Origin: Candidatus Dadabacteria bacterium
Lineage (GTDB): Bacteria > Desulfobacterota_D > UBA1144 > Nemesobacterales > Nemesobacteraceae
Assembly: GCA_022827275.1 (NCBI GenBank)
Contig: JAJDTG010000002.1
Span: 1 to 50,965, forward strand
Length of the DNA stretch: 50,965 bases
Direction: 5' to 3'
This document shows, piece by piece, positions 9,179 through 19,854 of this stretch. The first letter of the stretch is position 1, and each line of letters opens with the position of its first letter. A model generated the notes under the pieces. That model searched no databases, was not told the DNA's origin, and saw only the letters and a list, made by a program, of their open reading frames with translations. The position numbers were made by a program, and so were the translations under genes.

Positions 9179-10336
9179 TTAAACATTAGGAGAAGTGACA
9201 CAATTTCTGACTTGGATGGCTTTTTCAGAAATCAGGTCTATAGCGCGATTAACTTCTTCGATAGAGGTAAACCTGCCATATCCGAGACGGATAGAAGAGT
9301 TTATCTCGTCTATGTTAAGTCCTAATGCGGCGAGTACATAGGAAGGCTCAACAATACCGGCATTACAGGCGGCTCCGGTTGAGAAGGCAACTTTATCTTG
9401 GAGTGCGGTAACAAGCGCATCTGAATCAACGCCGGGAAGTTGTATGTTAAGGTTGCCGGGAATTCTTTGGTTCAAGTCTCCGTTAATTACTAGGTCCGGG
9501 AAATGAGTATGCAGTTTGCCTATTAGGGTGTCTCGGAGCAACAAATTGTGTTCTCGGTCTTTTTCCATTTCCTCATCAGCGATTCTGCAGGCTTCGCCGA
9601 GACCTGTGCAAAGAAATGCGGGTACTGTGCCGGCACGTAAATTGTTTTGCTGTGCTCCTCCGAAAATAATCGGTTCGATTTTTGAAGAATAGTGGTGAGA
9701 TACGTACAGTGCTCCTATACCCTTTGGACCGTAAACCTTATGGCCGGATATGCTGAGTAGGTCAATTTTCATTTCTTTAACATTTATCGGAACCTTGCCT
9801 ATTGCCTGTGCCGCATCTACGTGAAACGTGATACCTTTCTTGCTACATAATTCTCCAATTTCTTTAATTGGCTGAATGGTTCCGATCTCATTATTGACGA
9901 ACATAACAGAGACCATGATAGAGTCTTTGTTAAGAGCAGATTCTATTTTTTCAACGTCAACGATTCCGTTTTTTCCCACGGGAACCATATCAACTAGGCA
10001 CCCGTATTTTCTCATAGCGAGTGCGGTATTAAGCACGCACTTGTGTTCGATTGAAGTTGTAAGCAAGTGCTTCGCTTTAGATTTGTTATTGCGCAGAATC
10101 CCCTGAATGGCCAAATTGTTTGATTCGGTAGCTCCTGATGTAAAGAGTATTTCTGATGGTTCTGCTCCTATGGTTAGGGCAATTAACTCCTGTGCTTTGT
10201 CAATTGCCTCGGCGGATTTCCAGCCAAAAATGTGTTCGGAATGTGGGTTGCCAAACCACCGTGTCATGTACGGTTGCATTTTTTCGACAACCCTGGGGTC
10301 TAATGGAGATGTAGATTGATAATCAAGAAAGATCAT
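9179..10336 (-). CDS. sspA: Cysteine desulfurase (SspA/DndA/IscS-like)
   Basis: A 385-residue PLP enzyme of the NifS/IscS class. The PLP lysine is Lys200 in SGHKVYGPKG, the cofactor-contacting His-Val-Asp is at 172-174, and the sulfur-accepting cysteine is Cys324 in STGAACNAG. It removes sulfur from L-cysteine as a persulfide. Housekeeping IscS normally sits with iscR, iscU and iscA; here it heads a leftward series of DUF4007, ATPase and PAPS-reductase-like genes. A dedicated sulfur donor for DNA phosphorothioation is therefore the best reading. It could also serve tRNA or Fe-S sulfur metabolism. The start ATG at 10336 gives the usual N-terminus, IFLDYQSTSPLDP, so no extension is needed. Confidence 0.88.
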   Translation of the reverse strand: MIFLDYQSTSPLDPRVVEKMQPYMTRWFGNPHSEHIFGWKSAEAIDKAQELIALTIGAEPSEILFTSGATESNNLAIQGILRNNKSKAKHLLTTSIEHKCVLNTALAMRKYGCLVDMVPVGKNGIVDVEKIESALNKDSIMVSVMFVNNEIGTIQPIKEIGELCSKKGITFHVDAAQAIGKVPINVKEMKIDLLSISGHKVYGPKGIGALYVSHHYSSKIEPIIFGGAQQNNLRAGTVPAFLCTGLGEACRIADEEMEKDREHNLLLRDTLIGKLHTHFPDLVINGDLNQRIPGNLNIQLPGVDSDALVTALQDKVAFSTGAACNAGIVEPSYVLAALGLNIDEINSSIRLGYGRFTSIEEVNRAIDLISEKAIQVRNCVTSPNV

Positions 10337-10383
10337 GGAGAGTTCCAGGTTTTTCTGTTTGGTCTTATGTTAGTGCTTCGGCA

Positions 10384-10397
10384 AAAGTCTTGACTTT
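10384..10397. promoter_or_regulatory. 14-bp dyad upstream of sspA
   Basis: AAAGTC and GACTTT form a perfect inverted repeat around a 2-bp centre, 48 bp upstream of the sspA start in the gap after hipA. The size and place suit a dimeric repressor site. No regulator is known for it here. Confidence 0.3.
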
Positions 10398-10458
10398 GTG
10401 TATGGCAAAATAAATTAACCAATTTTTTGCTGATATGAGATAGCAGCGACGGAAATCC

Positions 10459-11715
10459 CTACGTTAATTTTTTTCCTGCCTTTTTACACTGCTTGGTTAC
10501 TATCTGCTCAATACGTTGCAGTGCGGGACATTCACCAAAGCGGTTTTTAAACAGATCTCGCGTTGGAATCAAGTTCTCAAGCAGTCGGGAGGCGAGCTCG
10601 TCAACAAGATCAAGTAGATATCGCGGTCGGATATCGCATTGCTTAGCCATATCTTCCCAATGGCGTTTGACAATTACGCCGGGATTTCTTTCATTTCCAA
10701 CCGACAATGCTAAGTGATGGTCAATTCCTTCTATAGCTCGGGTGCACACGAGATCGTAGAATGGGGCCAACCGGATCTCTCCGTTTGCCTTATAAAGAAG
10801 TGATAGGTTCTTTGTGTGACCGTCGGAATTGCCTGCGAGCACATTAAAAATTTGCCAGCGCAGCAAATGCGGGAGATCCGTTGCCGGCTCACTCGATACA
10901 TCCCCAAGCATCCGGTAGCATTGCGCGAATGAAGGACCGCCGTCTTCCTGATATTTTTTTTCATATCCATATCCAAGTGCTTGGCAGAAATCTTCCTGAT
11001 GTGCCCGCAGCACCTTTCCTTCTCTATTTAGGAAGCGGTCGTACCGTTCTATAATTGTGTAATGGACATTATTTATGGATCGCAACTGGATATTAACAAC
11101 GGGAAGACCGACAGCCTGAGCGAGTAATACGGTGAAGGTCTCATAGGCGGGCACATTACGGTATTCCGCAATCTCAAACTTGAGTATGTGGCTCGAAGGA
11201 GATTCACCCTGTGGAAGCAAATATTTCTCTTCCCGCACAAGAATCGGGACTTTGTTTTGGGCACCGGCTAGTGAAAATCTTGGCCTTTCTTCTCCTGACC
11301 AGGAGTATGAGTGTCCATGTTGAGTGACCCAAGCCATTAGTTCTTCATCGTCTATTAGACGGTAGCGTTGTTCCGTTGAAGGTTGCCGTTCTTCCGGGAG
11401 AACAGATAAAGCGCCTGCGCATTCACCACCTATAGCTCGTAGCAAATTAAAGTCTGTATTAGATATTTTCAGGTCGCGGGCTGTACGTTCCCGGAAACCG
11501 GCTTCGGGAAGCAGATTGGCGAAGAAGCTGTGGGCAATACCTTCTTCCGCCTTAAATTCCTCCGCGCTGAGAGGGAGACTCTGCGAGATAGCAAATCCCT
11601 CGCCCGAAAGCCAGCTGGGGTGATAACAAAAACTTATGTGGCCGAAAGAATCTCGTTGCAGGCGGCCTACCAGGCGTTGCCCGTTCCATACATTTAGCGC
11701 GTCGGGATCACCCAT
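10459..11715 (-). CDS. hipA: HipA-family serine/threonine kinase toxin
   Basis: A 418-residue HipA protein with the N-terminal subdomain at about residues 5-110 and the kinase-like C-terminal domain after it. Visible kinase elements are FSLAGAQNK (148-155), HILKFE (176-181), the catalytic Asp298 in GNSDGHTKN and the metal-binding Asp321 in APFYDL. HipA toxins phosphorylate targets such as glutamyl-tRNA synthetase and slow growth. The start overlaps the hipB stop region by 8 bp, a typical antitoxin-first pair. It lies 122 bp upstream of sspA in the same orientation, so readthrough into the phosphorothioation genes is possible. All key residues look intact, so the toxin is probably functional. 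Confidence 0.88.
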   Translation of the reverse strand: MGDPDALNVWNGQRLVGRLQRDSFGHISFCYHPSWLSGEGFAISQSLPLSAEEFKAEEGIAHSFFANLLPEAGFRERTARDLKISNTDFNLLRAIGGECAGALSVLPEERQPSTEQRYRLIDDEELMAWVTQHGHSYSWSGEERPRFSLAGAQNKVPILVREEKYLLPQGESPSSHILKFEIAEYRNVPAYETFTVLLAQAVGLPVVNIQLRSINNVHYTIIERYDRFLNREGKVLRAHQEDFCQALGYGYEKKYQEDGGPSFAQCYRMLGDVSSEPATDLPHLLRWQIFNVLAGNSDGHTKNLSLLYKANGEIRLAPFYDLVCTRAIEGIDHHLALSVGNERNPGVIVKRHWEDMAKQCDIRPRYLLDLVDELASRLLENLIPTRDLFKNRFGECPALQRIEQIVTKQCKKAGKKLT

Positions 11716-11992
11716 AGGTTTTTCTCTGGCTCTTGATAATCTGGGATGAGGGTGTCACCCCGCGGGGTTGGACTATGACTTCAAGCCCAACGGTTCGTAG
11801 TGCTTTTAATATTTTTCCGATCTCTGAGGTTTCTTTGCCCCGTTCGAACTCGGAAAGAAAACGAGGGCTTAGATTTCCTAGTCCAGAAACTGTTTCAAGC
11901 GTCAAGTGTCGGTTTTTCCGGTGATCGCGAACTACACGTCCTAATCCTGCTGCCGATTGGATAATTCCATATTGTGGGTTTTGTTTTTTCAT
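11708..11992 (-). CDS. hipB: HipB-like Xre-family antitoxin
   Basis: A 94-residue DNA-binding protein with a helix-turn-helix of the Xre/Cro type at about residues 18-70 (GLGRVVRDHRKNR, then LSPRFLSEFERGK as the recognition region). The short C-terminal tail VIVQPRG resembles the beta-strand by which HipB proteins dimerise. It precedes and overlaps hipA, so it should neutralise the kinase and repress the shared promoter. The A/T-rich upstream region carries a 13-bp direct repeat and a 12-bp inverted repeat that could be its operators. A GGAG lies about 16 nt before the ATG, rather far for a ribosome binding site. Confidence 0.85.
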   Translation of the reverse strand: MKKQNPQYGIIQSAAGLGRVVRDHRKNRHLTLETVSGLGNLSPRFLSEFERGKETSEIGKILKALRTVGLEVIVQPRGVTPSSQIIKSQRKTYG

Positions 11993-12013
11993 TGTATCAT
12001 CAAAAATACTCCT

Positions 12014-12126
12014 GTACGGTAAAAAATACCATGTTATATAGTAAAAATCAATTAATAATTATTGTACGTGATTATTTAGCTAATAGAAGCTGTTCAATAT
12101 AATAGATAATCACGTACGGTAAAAAA
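12014..12126. promoter_or_regulatory. Candidate hipBA operator array (two direct and two inverted copies)
   Basis: GTACGGTAAAAAA occurs exactly at 12014-12026 and 12114-12126, 100 bp apart in the same orientation. A separate 12-bp pair, GTACGTGATTAT (12064-12075) and its perfect complement (12106-12117), forms an inverted repeat, and its right arm overlaps the distal direct copy. The proximal copy overlaps the predicted hipB -10 box, where HipB binding would block transcription. Confidence 0.45.
12023..12051 (-). promoter_or_regulatory. Candidate hipBA promoter
   Basis: Read leftward, TTGATT (12046-12051) and TATTTT (12023-12028) are 17 bp apart, placing the transcription start about 20-25 bp before the hipB ATG. 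The -10 box lies inside the proximal operator-like repeat. Confidence 0.4.
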
Positions 12127-12406
12127 CAAATCAATTTATATAATAATTAGAATTTATATAAATAGCTAGACAACCAATCAAAAATAGAAATCAAGCGAGA
12201 ATAAGAAATTGACAATATTTGAATGGAGAGGAGAAATCGAACTCAACGTGGGGATACCATGCTACAATTGATTTCAAGTCAGCGGGTAGCAACTAGCTAC
12301 CAATTTCCCTCCGCTTATTATTGAAGACAGGAAATAATTAAATATAGAGTGATTTCGAGCTTGAAACCACAATTGGTTTTTGCTTTCGGTTCATAAATTT
12401 TGATGA

Positions 12407-12553
12407 TATATCCCCAATAAGGCTAAAGAAGCTATAGATAAGGTCGTGCCTAACTTCTCAGAAGAGGGTGTTGCGGAACTTATTGCGTTGCATCCGGTTT
12501 TATCGAAATGGATTGCTGAGCCTATAAACACTTTTGTAGACCATCAAAGGTGA
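12407..12553 (+). pseudogene. Short open relic, probable gene remnant
   Basis: Forty-eight codons are open up to a TGA, directly after two in-frame TGA stops, with no usable start codon. The predicted peptide (KVVPNFSEEGVAELIALHP in the middle, then WIAEPINTFVDHQR at the end) has the composition of a folded helical protein. I do not recognise the family. The lack of a start suggests the tail of a gene truncated when the island was inserted or decayed, but chance openness of this length cannot be excluded. Confidence 0.3.
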
Positions 12554-12620
12554 GAATTTGCTCCAATCTTTTTTTAGACGATATGTTGAGATAGAGACCG
12601 AGATGAAGGATGTTTTCTCC

Positions 12621-14327
12621 CTACCTCTTTAACTTGTAGCCGGCCTCCACCATGTCCCAGGTGTCTTTAGTCACTCCCTGTTCGCGTAGCTTGTTCTTCT
12701 GAGTTCTCTGCGTACCAGTCTTCGGGAAGGAATCTACAGACCTTATAAATCTTGGAATCATGAAGTAGGGCATTCTGGGCTGAAGGTAATCCATCAGTTC
12801 CGGGGGGTCTACCTCTTTTCCTTCCTTTGGAATCACGAGTACCATGAGCTCGTCTTCCGCGTATTTCCCGGCTTCTGACTTTATGCCTATCGCGGCCGAT
12901 TCCTCGACGTTGGGGTGGGAGTTGACGATTTTCTCTACCTCGAAGGAGCTTATGTTCTCGCCCCTTCTTCTTATGTAGTCCTTGACCCTGTCAACAAAAT
13001 ATATGTAGCCGTCTTTGTCCATTCTTCCCGCGTCGCCCGTGTGGAACCAGAAATTTCTGAAATCCTCGACGGTCTTCTCGGGCATCTTGTGATAATAGTG
13101 AAGCATCACGTTCGGTATTCTGGGACGCACTATGATTTCCCCTATGCTTCCCCTCGGCACCTCCTCGTCCGTCTCGGGGTCAGCGATCTTTATCTCGTAG
13201 TTTGGGGCTTCCTTTCCGCAGGACCCCACCCTGAAAGGCTCTCCCGGTCTCATCCAGGTGCACTGGCCTATTTCCGTCAGGCCGTAGCCTTCCATGAACT
13301 TTATCCCGAAGCGCTCCATGAACTCCTCTATCATGTCGTGGGGGGCGGGCGAGCCGAGAACGAGCTTTATTTTATGCTGTCCCTCCTCCGGCACAGGAGG
13401 GGTGTTCCAGAGAAAGTACGACATGGTTCCCACGGTGTTGAACTTTGTCACCCCGTGGTCGACCATCCATTTCCAGAAGCGGCTTGAGCTGTATTTCTCC
13501 TCCACTACGGTTTTCGCTCCCTTTATCAGCGCCGGGTAGACAGTCATCACCATGGCGTTTGAATGGAAAAGCGGAAGGCACGTGAAGCACACGTCTTCAG
13601 GGCCGACATCCATTATCTCGGCGTAGTTCCTTGCGCTGCTGTAATCGGCGGCGCAAGGTCTCATGACCCCTTTTGAGCGGCCCGTGGTGCCGGAGGTGTA
13701 CATGAGCCTCGCGTAGTCCATGAATGTGACCTCGACGTCCGGCTCCCTGCCAGAGCCCGAGTTTATGAATTCTGAGTAGGAGATCATTTTGCGGAATCTG
13801 TATCCGTGTCTTTTAAATTTCTTATCCCCGCTTCTTGTCCAGACTATGACATGGCGAAGCTTGGAGAGATTCTTCGCTATGGGGGGCATCCGGTCCAGAT
13901 ACTCTTCCGCTATGAAAAGCACTTCCGCGTCCGAGCTGTCGATTATGTATTCAAGAAAGTCCATCTTGTAGGCCGTGTTTATGGGTACCATCACGGCTCC
14001 CATCTTGAGGATTCCGAACCAGGTTATTACGTAGTCATCGGAGTTAGGCATGTAAACGGCGACCTTTTTCGCTTTTTCCACCCCGAGGTCGCAAAGGGCG
14101 TTTGCCACGCGGTTAGCGAGACGGTTTGTCTGGTAGAAACTCAGGGGCTTTTTGTAGCCGAACTGAAGAAAGGGTTTTTTGCCCAGCTTTTTCGCCTGTT
14201 CGCGAAGCACCTTGGGAAGCACCCAGTTCGAGCGGTCTTCCTTGAGGTACCAGTTGACGTCGAATTTCCCGTTCTCGCGCTTGTAGGTGACGGGGTGCAA
14301 GAGGTCCTTAGATTTCTTTCTTGTCAT
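12621..14327 (-). CDS. Acyl-CoA synthetase (AMP-dependent, CaiC/long-chain FadD-like)
   Basis: A 568-residue ANL-superfamily ligase that activates a carboxylic acid to acyl-AMP and then acyl-CoA. The phosphate-binding loop MYTSGTTGRSKG is at residues 209-220, the YGLTEIG adenine-contact motif follows near 345, and a hinge and GDAGRMDKDGYIYFVDRVKDYIRRRGENIS-type region sits near 445-475. Wording such as YHKMPEKTVEDFRNFWFHTGD is typical of crotonobetaine/carnitine-CoA ligase relatives. The substrate cannot be told from sequence. No beta-oxidation or carnitine genes are adjacent. It is the first core-type gene right of the island and lies 59 bp downstream of tatC in the same direction. Confidence 0.85.
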   Translation of the reverse strand: MTRKKSKDLLHPVTYKRENGKFDVNWYLKEDRSNWVLPKVLREQAKKLGKKPFLQFGYKKPLSFYQTNRLANRVANALCDLGVEKAKKVAVYMPNSDDYVITWFGILKMGAVMVPINTAYKMDFLEYIIDSSDAEVLFIAEEYLDRMPPIAKNLSKLRHVIVWTRSGDKKFKRHGYRFRKMISYSEFINSGSGREPDVEVTFMDYARLMYTSGTTGRSKGVMRPCAADYSSARNYAEIMDVGPEDVCFTCLPLFHSNAMVMTVYPALIKGAKTVVEEKYSSSRFWKWMVDHGVTKFNTVGTMSYFLWNTPPVPEEGQHKIKLVLGSPAPHDMIEEFMERFGIKFMEGYGLTEIGQCTWMRPGEPFRVGSCGKEAPNYEIKIADPETDEEVPRGSIGEIIVRPRIPNVMLHYYHKMPEKTVEDFRNFWFHTGDAGRMDKDGYIYFVDRVKDYIRRRGENISSFEVEKIVNSHPNVEESAAIGIKSEAGKYAEDELMVLVIPKEGKEVDPPELMDYLQPRMPYFMIPRFIRSVDSFPKTGTQRTQKNKLREQGVTKDTWDMVEAGYKLKR

Positions 14328-14386
14328 TTTTTTCTCCTTTTCCGTATAGCGGCAGGGATTCCCGATTAAGGGTCAGGTCTTTTTGC

Positions 14387-15148
14387 TTAAGTAAATTCCT
14401 CTCCGGCCGGTTCTGTTTCAGTTTTTTTCTTTGCGAATATCTTCGCGATAATTATTCCAAGCTCATAGAAAATGAAAAGAGGAATAAGCATAAACATCAT
14501 CGATACGGCATCCGTGGTCGGTGTTATGAAAGCGGCGAGGATGGCGTTTATCAAAAGCGCGTATTTCCTGTTCCTGGCGAGAAATCCCGCCGTTACGAGC
14601 CCGAGCCTTGAGAGGATGAAAACCACAAGCGGAAACTCAAACACGAGCCCGAAACCTATCATAAGCGCTGTGAGGAACGATAGCGCCTCCTTTATACTGG
14701 GAAACGCCTTTACGTACTCGGTCGTGTATTCCCCGAGCAGGAACCGCAGCCCCTGAGGGGCGGCGATGAAGTAGCAGAAAAGCGCTCCCAGGACGAAAAA
14801 CAGGGTTCCGAAAATGACAAGCGGAATAACAACCCTTTTTTCCCTCTTGTAAAGCGCCGGGGAAACGAAATGCCAGATGTTATAGAGAATGAACGGAACG
14901 GAAAGAAAGAGGGAGAAAAACAGCGATACCTTGAGATAGGTGAGAAACCCCTCGGCCGGGCGCGTGAATATAAGGGAGCTTCCCTCGGGCAGGCTCCTTA
15001 TTATGGGTCCCATGAGCAGGTCGAAGAGCTGTTTTGAGAAAATGTAGCAGGGAACGAAGAAGACAAGTATCGGAATCAGGGAATATATGATTCTTTTTCT
15101 GAGTTCTTCTGCGTGCTCAAGAAAATTCATGCCGCTTTCTTCTTTCAT
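14387..15148 (-). CDS. tatC: Sec-independent protein translocase TatC
   Basis: A 253-residue inner-membrane protein with about six hydrophobic segments. The N-terminus MNFLEHAEELRKRI and the periplasmic signature IFTRPAEGFLTYLKVS are diagnostic for TatC, the receptor for twin-arginine signal peptides, and FEFPLVVFILSRLG is its fourth membrane segment. Length is normal. The start at 15148 adds six residues before Met7 (position 15130), which may be the true start. No tatA or tatB gene is adjacent, so these must lie elsewhere. It is divergent from serA with about 160 bp between. Confidence 0.95.
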   Translation of the reverse strand: MKEESGMNFLEHAEELRKRIIYSLIPILVFFVPCYIFSKQLFDLLMGPIIRSLPEGSSLIFTRPAEGFLTYLKVSLFFSLFLSVPFILYNIWHFVSPALYKREKRVVIPLVIFGTLFFVLGALFCYFIAAPQGLRFLLGEYTTEYVKAFPSIKEALSFLTALMIGFGLVFEFPLVVFILSRLGLVTAGFLARNRKYALLINAILAAFITPTTDAVSMMFMLIPLFIFYELGIIIAKIFAKKKTETEPAGEEFT

Positions 15149-15214
15149 TGCAGCAGGTTAGGTTAACCCAAATCGCGGTTTTTAACAATTTTGCGCTTCC
15201 TGGCGTGTTCTGTC

Positions 15215-15225
15215 TGCCCGCTACC
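15215..15225 (+). repeat. Intergenic 11-mer TGCCCGCTACC, copy 1
   Basis: The exact 11-mer recurs at 22725-22735 and 34804-34814, always between genes and in the same orientation. This copy lies 19 bp upstream of the serA -35 box, in the loop of an imperfect hairpin (CTGGCGTGTT with AACACGGCCAG). Function unknown. Confidence 0.4.
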
Positions 15226-15244
15226 GGAAACACGGCCAGACTGA

Positions 15245-15272
15245 TTGACATTGTCTTTTGTTTAACTATTAT
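15245..15272 (+). promoter_or_regulatory. serA: sigma70-type promoter for serA-hisZ-purA
   Basis: TTGACA (15245-15250) and TATTAT (15267-15272) are 16 bp apart. The transcription start would lie near 15280, leaving a leader of about 30 nt. It lies downstream of any upstream in-frame start, so it supports the TTG start of serA at 15310. Confidence 0.65.
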
Positions 15273-15298
15273 CTTAGTGGTTTTTATCCCGCCATCCC

Positions 15299-15304
15299 GG
15301 AGGA
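15299..15304 (+). promoter_or_regulatory. serA: Ribosome binding site that fixes the serA start
   Basis: GGAGGA lies 5 nt before the TTG at 15310, which begins LKILITDGL, the normal N-terminus of phosphoglycerate dehydrogenase. An upstream ATG at 15148 would add 54 unrelated residues and precede the promoter. Confidence 0.75.
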
Positions 15305-15309
15305 ATCTC

Positions 15310-16900
15310 TTGAAAATACTAATAACTGACGGACTTGCTAAGCAGGGCCTTGAACTTCTTAAGGCCGCCGAAGGGGTCGAGGTTGACGAGAGAAAAGGCA
15401 TCTCTCCCGACGAGCTTGTTGATATAATAAAGGACTACGAAGGCCTCGTGGTGAGAAGCGCCACGAAGGTTACCAGGGAAGTCATAGAGGCTTCGGGAGG
15501 CAGACTTCGGATCATAGGACGCGCCGGAATAGGGGTAGACAACATAGACCTTGATGCCGCGACCAGAAACGGGGTAGCCGTTATGAACACCCCCGAGTCA
15601 AACTCGATAACCACTGCAGAGCACACCATCACGCTGCTGCTTTCCCTTGCCAGGAGGATTCCCCAGGCCCACTCCTCAATAAAATCGGGCAAGTGGGAGA
15701 GAAACAAGTACAAAGGAGTTGAGGTTTTCGGGAAAACAATAGGACTCGTGGGCCTCGGAAACATAGGAAAGCTTGTTGCCGAGCGGGCTATGGGTCTTAA
15801 GATGAAGGCGATCGCGTACGATCCTTACCTAAGCAAGGAAGCCGCAAAGAAGCTCAGCATCGAACTTGTCTCCCTGGATGAACTTTTCCGCCGCTCGGAC
15901 ATGATAACAGTGCACACCCCCCTTACGGATGAGACGAGGGATCTCATAGACTCCGAGTCTTTTGCGAAGATGAAGGAAGGGGTGATAGTGATTAACTGTG
16001 CCAGAGGGGGGATAGTGAACGAGGCGGACATGGCCGAGGCTCTCCGCGAAGGCAAGGTGGGAGGAGCGGCGTTTGACGTTTACACCTCGGAACCCATAGA
16101 TCCCGAGAACCCCGTTCTCTCGGTCGATGAGAACATAGTGCTTACCCCGCATCTAGGCGCTTCAACGGAGGAAGCTCAGATAAAGGTCGGAACCACCATG
16201 GCGGAGCAGCTGATAGATTTCGCGCAGAAAGGGGTCGTCAAAAACGCGGTTAACATGCCGTCGCTTACAACGGAGCAGCTTGCCGTCATGAAGCCTTATA
16301 TGTCAATCTGCGAGAAGATAGGCAGTCTTCACGGACAGCTCTGCAAGGGCGCGGTTCGCACGATAGAGGTGACTTACGAGGGCGAGGTGGCCGAAGTGGA
16401 CTGCGGTTACCTGACGGTTTCCGTGCTGAAAGGCTTTCTCTCGCACATAATGGATATCTCGGTGACCTACGTTAACGCTCCGTCAATAGCCGAGGAAAGG
16501 AAGATAAAGATAGTGGAGTCAAAATCCGCGGCCATGAGCCAGTACACGAACCTCATTACAGTGACTGTTGAGACCCGCGAGGCGACCAACGAGATTTCGG
16601 GAAGCGTTTTCAGCGGGAACCACGGAAGGATAGTCAAGGTGAACGGGGTCGAGATCGATGTCGTTCCCGAGGGATTCCTGCTTGTGAGCCACAACTACGA
16701 CCGCCCGGGCTTCATAGGTTCCATGTGCTCTGTTCTCGGGAAAAACGGCGTAAACATCGGCCGGATGCACCTTGGAAGAAAGTCCGCCGGCGGGGAAGCC
16801 ATAGTTTTTACGAATGTCGATGCCGAGGTCAGCGAAGAAGTTATCCAGGAGATTTCCACCGTAGAGAATATTATTTCGGTAACCCAAGTCAGTTTTTCAG

Positions 16901-16908
<8 letters not shown>
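15310..16908 (+). CDS. serA: D-3-phosphoglycerate dehydrogenase
   Basis: A 532-residue enzyme that oxidises 3-phosphoglycerate to 3-phosphohydroxypyruvate, the first step of serine synthesis. It has the substrate-binding half, a Rossmann NAD domain (GLVGLGNIGKLVAER), the INCARGGIVNE and TPHLGAST active-site regions, an intervening ASB-type domain and a C-terminal ACT domain (FLLVSHNYDRPGFIGSMCSV). This is the long, serine-feedback type. The TTG start at 15310 was chosen for its strong ribosome binding site and the promoter just upstream. The 3' end overlaps hisZ by 8 bp, so serine, histidine and adenine synthesis genes are in one operon. Confidence 0.95.
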
Positions 16909-19464
<2,556 letters not shown>

Positions 19465-19854
19465 TCAGTCTTCCTTCACAACCCTAATCGTCTGTGCCGT
19501 AAGCTTGGGGTCAAACCTGTTCTCAGAGGAGATGAAGTTGCTGTCGAAAAGGCCCGCGGCTTCCACTATGTCCCCCTCGGCAAAAGAGAGTTCTTTTTCC
19601 CAGACGACAGTTATGTAGTTTCCCTCGCTGTCGGCGAGCTTGAAGGTCGCCGATTCTACCTGTTCTTCCATGGTTTTGATCTCCCACACTTTTCCTTTGA
19701 CGCGCACTTCCTGCATTGAGTATACCGAGGGATTAAGCACGAGGACCACTACGGATTTGTCGGTCGAGATCATTGAAGTTGCTGGGTTCTTCCATTTGGT
19801 GCACGAGGGAGCAAGCAACATTGCTGCTAGAAGAAAGACGGCGAGTGTTTTCAT
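19465..19854 (-). CDS. Predicted lipoprotein with OB-fold-like domain
   Basis: A 129-residue protein with a lipoprotein signal peptide (hydrophobic residues 4-15, LAPS before Cys18). The mature part is mainly beta strands: VRVKGKVWEI, ATFKLADSEGNYITVVW and IVEAAGLFDS resemble small OB-fold domains of CcmE or BOF type. No catalytic motif is seen. Its start overlaps the phoH stop by 4 bp, so it is cotranscribed with phoH. It abuts purA stop to stop with no bases between. Membrane-anchored periplasmic location is predicted; function is unknown. Confidence 0.7.
   Translation of the reverse strand: MKTLAVFLLAAMLLAPSCTKWKNPATSMISTDKSVVVLVLNPSVYSMQEVRVKGKVWEIKTMEEQVESATFKLADSEGNYITVVWEKELSFAEGDIVEAAGLFDSNFISSENRFDPKLTAQTIRVVKED

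Larger units (their letters stand above)
11993..12620. other. Gene-poor border between the defence island and core genes
   Basis: This 628-bp stretch is very A/T-rich in its first half, with poly-A/T runs and short repeats. It holds the hipBA promoter and operator-like repeats (12014-12126), a GGTAGC-N5-GCTACC inverted repeat (12285-12301) and a 48-codon open relic (12407-12553). No complete gene, tRNA, integrase or flanking target duplication is visible. Base composition changes to the more G/C-rich core pattern near 12.6 kb. Confidence 0.5.

Noticed and set aside
1-10336. Dpd (7-deazapurine) or DISARM system
   Set aside because: No DpdA transglycosylase, DNA methyltransferase or DrmB-type gene is present; the sulfur-related genes fit phosphorothioation better.
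13806-14369. Long rightward open frame opposite the acyl-CoA ligase gene
   Set aside because: It is an antisense shadow caused by codon bias of the real gene; the ligase has complete conserved motifs on the other strand.
15148-15309. N-terminal extension of serA from an ATG at 15148
   Set aside because: The segment includes the promoter and does not resemble any SerA N-terminus; the TTG at 15310 has a strong ribosome binding site.
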